From CAZKTS01 sp964555735 (lineage in GTDB: Bacteria > Actinomycetota > Acidimicrobiia > IMCC26256 > PALSA-555), in the NCBI GenBank assembly GCA_964555735.1, contig CAZKTS010000181.1, positions 1-10,926 of the forward strand: a stretch of 10,926 nucleotides of DNA, given 5' to 3'. The notes beneath the pieces were generated by a model that was not told the origin of the DNA, ran no database searches, and was given only the letters and a program-made list of their open reading frames with translations. The translations under genes were made by a program, and so were the position numbers. Positions within the stretch are counted from its first letter, which is position 1, and every line of letters begins with the position of its first letter. Below are positions 7,401-10,926 of the stretch, in pieces.

Positions 7401-9239
7401 GTTGACGATCGCCACCCGCGCCGCGCCCTCGCGGGCGCGGACCCGGCCGGCCACGCGGTCCCACACCAGGCGCGGCCGGAGGCCGGAGAACTCGTCGCTC
7501 GGGTACCGGCCGGCGAGAAGGTCGAGCACCGCGGTGAACGCGTCGTCGGGCAGGTCGGCGAAGTTCGCCGCGCGCCGGACCATCGCGAGCAGCGCGTCGA
7601 CGTCCCACTCGTCGAGCGCGCACGCAGCGACGAGCTGTTGTGCGAGCACGTCGAGGGGATTGCGCGGATAGCGCGTCTCCTCGACGAGCCCCGCGCGCAT
7701 GCGGGGGACGGTGACCGCGGCCTCGACCAGATCGCCTCGGTACTTCGGGAAGATCTTGCCGACGCTCGGCTCGCCGACCTGATGACCGGCGCGCCCGATC
7801 CGCTGGAGGCCTCGCGCGACGGATCCCGGCGACTCGACCTGGACCACCAGATCCACCGCACCCATGTCGATGCCGAGCTCGAGCGACGACGTGGCGACGA
7901 GCGCGCGGAGGTCGCCGCGCTTCAGCGCGTCCTCGATGGTCAGGCGCCGCTCCCGCGAGAGCGAGCCGTGGTGCGCCAAGACGACTTCTTGGTCGCGCTC
8001 GCTCGGCGTCGGGATACCCGACGCCGCCCCTTCGGGGCCGCTCGGCTGCTCCGCTTGCGACGTTCGCTGGTACCACGGCTCGCTCGGCGTCGGGATACCC
8101 GACGCCGCCCCTTCGGGGCCGCTCGGTTGCTCCGCGTGCGACGTTCGCTCGTGCCACAGCTCGTTGAGGCGCGCCGCGAGTCGCTCCGCCAGCCGACGGG
8201 AGTTCACGAAGATGAGCGTGCTCCGGTGCTCCTGGATGAGGTCGAGCAGGCGCGGGTGCACGAACGGCCAGATGGATCCTCTTCCCTGGTCGCGCTCGCT
8301 CGACGCCGGGATACCCGGCGTCGCCCCTTCGGGGCCGCTCGGCTGCTCCGCTTGCGACGTTCGCGTCATGCCCATGTCGGCCATGTCGTCGACGGGGACG
8401 ATGACCTCGATGTCGACGACCTTGTCGCCGCTCGCGTCGACGATCGTCACCGGGCGTGGCTCGTGGGTGGCGCCGTCGTGGCCGCCGAGGAAGCGGGCGA
8501 TCTCGTCGAGCGGGCGTTGGGTGGCGGACAGGCCGATGCGCTGGGGTGAGGTCGGCGTGAGCTCCTCCAACCGCTCCAGCGACAGCGCGAGGTGCGCGCC
8601 TCGCTTGGTGGCAGCCACCGCGTGGATCTCGTCGACGATGACCCACCGGACCGAGCGCAGCATCTCGCGCGCCTGGGAGGTGAGCATGAGGTAGAGCGAC
8701 TCGGGCGTGGTGACGAGGATGTCGGGGGGTGTGCGCTGGAGGCGGCGCCGCTCGTCGGACGGCGTGTCGCCCGTGCGCAGCCCGACCGTCGGGAGATGGA
8801 TCTCGTCGGTTCCCGCCGCGCCGCGCTCGGCCTCCCGGCGGATGCCGACGATCGGGGTGCGCAGGTTGCGCTCGACGTCGACCGCGAGCGCCTTCAGCGG
8901 CGAGATGTAGAGCACGCGGCACCGCTCGGCCGGCTCGGGCACCGGGTCGTGGGTGATGCGATCGATGGCCCAGAGGAACGCGGCGAGCGTCTTGCCCGAC
9001 CCCGTAGGCGCGAGCAGCAGGGTGTGGTCGCCGGCGGCGATCGCCGGCCAGCCCAGCTCCTGGGCGCGGGTCGGCCCGGCGAAGGCGGACGCGAACCACT
9101 GCTCGACGGCGGGCGAGAAGCCGATCGGGCCGAGGGCGGAGCGAGTGGGGCCGATGGGCCGAGGGTACCGTTGCCCTACGACAGCCCGAACCGAGCGGCC
9201 CGATGACGCCTCAGGGTCGGCCCCTGACCCGCCGACCAT
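4494..9239 (-). CDS. lhr: Lhr-family ATP-dependent DNA helicase (long form) with three in-frame repeat insertions
   Basis: The 1581-residue superfamily 2 3'-5' DNA translocase/helicase acts in DNA repair. Motifs seen, numbered from ATG 9239: FSPAVEQWF (41-49) with PTRAQELGWPAI; Walker A APTGSGKT (77-84); SPLKAL (113-118); TTPESL (177-182); DEIH (203-206); SAT (238-240); STLIFVNSRR (340-349); ATSSLELGIDMG (449-460); QRIGRAGHQ (479-487); a winged-helix region with STWRIEQ (655-661, likely the DNA-contacting tryptophan); and YPSFPMILEATRECLRDVFDLP near 882-903 closing the Lhr core. The remaining 650 or so residues form the large C-terminal domain found in mycobacterial Lhr, built of winged helices. 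Three copies of a repeat-encoded peptide (AEQPSGPEGA...) sit at 293-318, 365-387 and 392-417, in the loops before and after motif IV, without breaking the frame. No ATG, GTG or TTG lies between 9239 and the first motif, so 9239 is the probable start, possibly leaderless as no ribosome site is visible. nei2 follows after 41 bases. Confidence 0.95.
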   Translation of the reverse strand: MVGGSGADPEASSGRSVRAVVGQRYPRPIGPTRSALGPIGFSPAVEQWFASAFAGPTRAQELGWPAIAAGDHTLLLAPTGSGKTLAAFLWAIDRITHDPVPEPAERCRVLYISPLKALAVDVERNLRTPIVGIRREAERGAAGTDEIHLPTVGLRTGDTPSDERRRLQRTPPDILVTTPESLYLMLTSQAREMLRSVRWVIVDEIHAVAATKRGAHLALSLERLEELTPTSPQRIGLSATQRPLDEIARFLGGHDGATHEPRPVTIVDASGDKVVDIEVIVPVDDMADMGMTRTSQAEQPSGPEGATPGIPASSERDQGRGSIWPFVHPRLLDLIQEHRSTLIFVNSRRLAERLAARLNELWHERTSHAEQPSGPEGAASGIPTPSEPWYQRTSQAEQPSGPEGAASGIPTPSERDQEVVLAHHGSLSRERRLTIEDALKRGDLRALVATSSLELGIDMGAVDLVVQVESPGSVARGLQRIGRAGHQVGEPSVGKIFPKYRGDLVEAAVTVPRMRAGLVEETRYPRNPLDVLAQQLVAACALDEWDVDALLAMVRRAANFADLPDDAFTAVLDLLAGRYPSDEFSGLRPRLVWDRVAGRVRAREGAARVAIVNGGTIPDRGLFGVFLPDGTRVGELDEEMVYESRTGDTFVLGASTWRIEQVTRDRVVVTPAPGEFARVPFWKGDKPGRPLELGRALGQAVRELHAAPAPDAHQRLRSEFGLDERAATNLLAYLDEQAEATGVLPDDRTVVVERFPDEIGDWRVCVLTPFGARVHAPWALALEARLADRLGSPLEVLWSDDGIVLRLPEAFEAIPVDDLLLDPDEVEDLVVEQLPATGLFAARFREASARALLLPRRRPGERTPLWQQRQRAADLLEVASKYPSFPMILEATRECLRDVFDLPALREVLTDLRSRRIRLVPVDTRRASPFAQSLLFGWIAVYMYEGDAPLAERRAAALSLDRDLLRELLGTDELRELLDADVVAEVELELQRLAPDSYPVRHADDLHDLLRELGDLTLAEVAARVDRPSDTAVARAQELVDELVSGVRAIPVGVAGEQRWAAAEDAARYRDALGAAVPRGLPEVFVEPVDDPLGDLLARAARTRGPFTTAEVAARFGVPTREVERALERLEAAGRIAAGEFRPGGSGREWCDLEVLRRLRRRTLAALRREIEPVEPDVFARFLLAWHGIGAGRRGNDALLDALHQLQGAAIPASVLETEVLPARVDGYRPAMLDELCAGGALTWAGAGPIGATDGRIVLAFRDASAMTFEDRADAADRPDTDLHERLRTHLARAGACFWPDLLAAAADADGHAPDDTTVVSALWDLVWSGEVTNDSLHALRAHLAGRPRAARGKPRPGRLSRLGPPAAAGRWSLVQALRRPAPTAPELVDARAEQLLERHGVLTREAARAEGVPGGYAAVYPHLRALEELGRVRRGYFVAGLGAAQFALPGAADRLRGERDRDEAATVVLAATDPAQPYGAALGWPEMAGRPSRSPGARCVLHDGALVAYLERGGHAVLTHPGLEDHTIWTEALATLVKDGRVRRLDLRTIDGEPVRSAAAADALREAGFVDGYRGLVLAG
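7990..8067. repeat. Double-hairpin palindromic element in lhr, copy A (78 bp)
   Basis: Plus-strand layout: flank TGGTCGCGCTCGCT; then a perfect 10-bp stem (8004-8013 with 8017-8026) around loop ATA; a second stem GCCCC/GGGGC (8026-8030 with 8034-8038) around TTC; then CTCGGCTGCTCCGCTT and GCGA-CGT-TCGC (8057-8067). There is no stop triplet in any of six frames. On the lhr strand it encodes a RTSQAEQPSGPEGAASGIP-type peptide continuing TPSERDQ (lhr residues 392-417). It is tandem with copy B at an 81-bp period (27 codons) and matches copy C at 74 of 78 bases. Confidence 0.93.
8079..8149. repeat. Double-hairpin palindromic element in lhr, copy B (71-bp core)
   Basis: This copy is identical to the core of copy A (7998-8068) except at two bases (8127 and 8136). 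The 10-bp stem is at 8085-8094 with 8098-8107. It encodes RTSHAEQPSGPEGAAS and so on (lhr residues 365-387). The bases flanking A and B on the lhr-upstream side (coding LWHE and PWYQ) are related at 13 of 16 positions compared, so the tandem duplication appears to have included about 10 bases of host gene. Confidence 0.92.
8287..8364. repeat. Double-hairpin palindromic element in lhr, copy C (78 bp)
   Basis: It is separated from the A/B pair by 137 bases that encode helicase motif IV. It differs from copy A only at 8303, 8306, 8318 and 8321. These form the pairs 8303-8321 and 8306-8318 of the first stem: G-C in A becomes A-T, and T-A becomes C-G. The stem stays perfect over 10 bp while four amino acids change (AS to TP, TP to AS). 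Encodes lhr residues 293-318. Same orientation and same frame as A and B. Confidence 0.93.
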
Positions 9240-9246
9240 TGAGGGT

Positions 9247-10926
9247 GTGACCACCGAGACCCGAGGCGGGGAGCGGACGGCCTGGACCGACGCGGCCGCG
9301 CTCGATGTCCTGCTGCGCCACGGCGCCGACCTCGTGGTGGTGGCGAGCGGCGACGGGCGAGTCGTCTGGGCGAGCCCGTCGGTGGAGACGGTGCTCGGGT
9401 ACCGGCCGGAGGAGCTGGTCGGGACCAACGGTCGCCTGCACCTGGTCCGCGAAGACACCGACAGCGCGTCGCGGGCCTTCGAGGCGTCGAACCCGACCGG
9501 CACCCGCCCGACCCGGATGCGGGCTCGGCACCGCGACGGCAGCGTGCGCCACCTCGACGTCGTGTTCACCGACCTCCTCGACCATCCCGGCGTGGGCGGC
9601 ATCCTCGTGAACGCGCGCGACATGACCGCGGTGGTCGAGGCCGACCTCGCCCAGCGGACGGGCATGGAGCGGTTCCAGCGCTTCGCCGAGTCCGCGCCCG
9701 TCGGCATCCTGTTCACTGACGCGGTCGGTCGCACGACCTACGTCAACGACCGGTGGCTCGAGATCAACGGCGTCGATCGCTCGGTCCCGCTGGAAGGTGG
9801 TACCTGGATCGACGCGACGCATCCCGACGATCGCGCGAGGGCGATCGAGCGGGCGCGTGCCGACATCCGCCGCACCGGTACCACGGAATTCGAGCACCGG
9901 CTCCTCCGACCCGACGGTGCGGTTGCCTGGGTCCGGGGTCGCACCGCCATGGTCTACGACGAGCAGGGTGCCTCGGTGGGCTCGGTCACGTCGATGGAGG
10001 ACGTCACCGGGGAGGTCGAGGCCGCGCGCCGCGACGCGCTGCTCGACCGCTTGGTGCAGGAGAGCCGCGACCTGATCTCCATCTACGACGCGGACGGCGC
10101 GTTCACGTTCGCGAGCCCGTCGCACCGCCAGGTGCTCGGCTACGAACCCGACGAGCTGGTCGGCACGTCGCCGGTGGAGCTGCTCCACCCCGACGAGGTC
10201 GAGTCGGTCGGCGCGACCTTCGCCGAGCAGCTGCTGGCGGGCAGCGAGCCCGCGCCGGTCGCCCACCGGGTGCGCTGCAAGGACGGCTCGTACCGGTTCA
10301 TCGAGTCCATCGCGATCGACCTGACCGACGACCCCGCCGTCGGCGGGGTGCTGGTGAACGCGCGCGACGTCACGGAGCGGCTCCGCTCCGAGCAGCTCGA
10401 AGCCGATCAAGCACGCATCCTCGGGGCCATCGCTCGCGGGGTGCCGCTCGGGGACACGCTCGCTGACGTCGTCGCGATGGTGGAGCGGTGGCTTCCCGGA
10501 GGCTGTGGGCTGGTCACGCTCGTCGACGACGACGACGTCATCCACGTGGCCGCCGCCCCGAGTCTCACTCCTGATCTGCGCGCGTCGATCGACGGCTTCC
10601 TGGTCCCCCCGGACAAGCGCTACGCGCACCCCTCCACCGAGCACTCGACGATCCGTGACAGCGAACCCGGGCTCCTGCTCCGCGACGCCGGCTTCGAGTC
10701 CTTCTGGGTGGCCAGCATCCGGAGTGCCGAGGCCGACGTCGCGCCATTGGGCGCGGTGATGCTGCTGCGCCCCGACGACATCGACCCCGATGACGGTGAG
10801 CGCCGCCTGCTCGAGGTCGCCGCCAACGTCGCATCGATCGCGATCGAGCGCGATCGCGCCCAGGCGCGGCTCGCCCACCAGGCGAAGCACGACGCGCTGA
10901 CCGGGCTCCCGAACCGCGACGCGGTG
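9247..10926 (+). CDS. Multi-PAS, GAF and GGDEF signalling protein (probable diguanylate cyclase), 3' end outside window
   Basis: 560 residues are visible and the frame is open to the window edge. Domains in order: PAS1 about 18-135 (LVVVASGDGRVVWASPS, VLGYRPEELVGT, closing GGILVNARDMTAV); PAS2 about 142-258 (FQRFAESAPVGILFTDAVGR, THPDD, closing GSVTSMEDVTG); PAS3 about 269-385 (SRDLISIYDADGAFTFASPS, VLGYEPDELVGT, closing GGVLVNARDVTER); GAF about 391-535 (ILGAIARGVPLGDTLADVV ... LLEVAANVASIAIERDRAQ); then HDALTGLPNRDAV (548-560), the first helix signature of a GGDEF domain. The active site is beyond the window, so cyclase activity cannot be judged, and an EAL domain may follow. No membrane helix is visible: this is a cytosolic sensor. 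GTG 9247 is chosen as the only start just before PAS1; ATG 9154 and GTG 9145 are in frame but would overlap lhr. There is no well-spaced ribosome site, so leaderless translation is possible. Ligands are unknown. Confidence 0.9.
   Translation, partial: MTTETRGGERTAWTDAAALDVLLRHGADLVVVASGDGRVVWASPSVETVLGYRPEELVGTNGRLHLVREDTDSASRAFEASNPTGTRPTRMRARHRDGSVRHLDVVFTDLLDHPGVGGILVNARDMTAVVEADLAQRTGMERFQRFAESAPVGILFTDAVGRTTYVNDRWLEINGVDRSVPLEGGTWIDATHPDDRARAIERARADIRRTGTTEFEHRLLRPDGAVAWVRGRTAMVYDEQGASVGSVTSMEDVTGEVEAARRDALLDRLVQESRDLISIYDADGAFTFASPSHRQVLGYEPDELVGTSPVELLHPDEVESVGATFAEQLLAGSEPAPVAHRVRCKDGSYRFIESIAIDLTDDPAVGGVLVNARDVTERLRSEQLEADQARILGAIARGVPLGDTLADVVAMVERWLPGGCGLVTLVDDDDVIHVAAAPSLTPDLRASIDGFLVPPDKRYAHPSTEHSTIRDSEPGLLLRDAGFESFWVASIRSAEADVAPLGAVMLLRPDDIDPDDGERRLLEVAANVASIAIERDRAQARLAHQAKHDALTGLPNRDAV

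Noticed and set aside
7990..8364. The lhr repeats as a CRISPR array
   Set aside because: Only three units, irregular spacing (10 and 137 bases), spacers that encode helicase sequence, and an unbroken reading frame rule out an array.
4864..9099. A 1411-residue open frame overlapping lhr in another frame of the same strand
   Set aside because: The translation is Arg/Pro/Ala-rich without domains; the alternative frame carries every Lhr helicase motif.
9171..9207. TTGCCC and GATGAC as a promoter for the PAS-GGDEF gene
   Set aside because: The spacer is about 25 bases, too long for a standard sigma-70 type promoter.
4494..9239. lhr as a gene disrupted by repeat insertion (pseudogene)
   Set aside because: All insertions keep the frame, every helicase motif is present and the C-terminal domain is complete, so it is called intact.
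9240..9734. A longer lhr start at 9734 or other upstream codons
   Set aside because: The extra N-terminal 165 residues lie antisense to the PAS domains and show no Lhr similarity; known Lhr proteins begin close to the FSP motif.
9211..10890. A 559-residue open frame antisense to the PAS-GGDEF gene
   Set aside because: It is a shadow of a high-GC gene: the sense strand gives clear PAS, GAF and GGDEF motifs, while the antisense product is low-complexity Arg/Val/Asp/Gly with no recognisable domain.
1..10926. tRNA, rRNA, insertion sequences or phage genes
   Set aside because: No such sequence, terminal inverted repeats with transposase, or integrase motif was recognised in the window.

Overview
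The window is very GC-rich, densely packed bacterial chromosome. Several features point to an actinobacterium, possibly of an Acidimicrobiia-like lineage: the lhr–nei2 gene pair known from mycobacteria, an anti-sigma protein carrying a mycothiol-dependent-enzyme (MDMPI) domain, GTG starts, and strong GC bias in codon use. The class-level placement is inference only.

Layout: 1-354 is the 3' end of ilvC (branched-chain amino acid synthesis), followed on the same strand by a plsY-like lipid acyltransferase (396-1004). Both genes end in short tandem repeats that contain the stop codon. A long imperfect hairpin (1060-1098) separates plsY from the convergent mscL (1121-1498, minus). mscL is divergent from an ECF sigma factor gene (1631-2212), which overlaps by ATGA a gene for a fused anti-sigma/MDMPI protein (2209-3225). 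That gene shares a CTAG palindrome as stop codon with a small convergent gene of unknown function (3222-3467, minus). Upstream of the small gene, on the same strand, lies the presumed operon lhr (4494-9239) then nei2 (3601-4452), a DNA-repair helicase and an oxidised-base glycosylase. Seven bases from the proposed lhr start, and divergent from it, begins a multi-PAS/GAF/GGDEF signalling protein (9247 onward) that runs off the window.

The most unusual structure is a family of three near-identical elements of about 71-78 bp inserted in frame inside lhr (7990-8067, 8079-8149, 8287-8364). Each carries a perfect 10-bp hairpin with an ATA loop and a second 5-bp hairpin with a TTC loop, and no stop codon in any of the six frames. 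The first and third copies differ at only four bases. All four lie in the first hairpin, form two compensatory base-pair exchanges, and change the encoded amino acid. This suggests a palindromic element, conserved at the nucleic-acid level, that is tolerated as a disordered loop in a protein. The second notable system is the sigma factor with its soluble anti-sigma/MDMPI fusion, whose metal-binding His/Glu/His triad is intact and which could couple transcription to thiol or metal state.

No intergenic stretch exceeds 135 bases, so there are no large gene-free regions.
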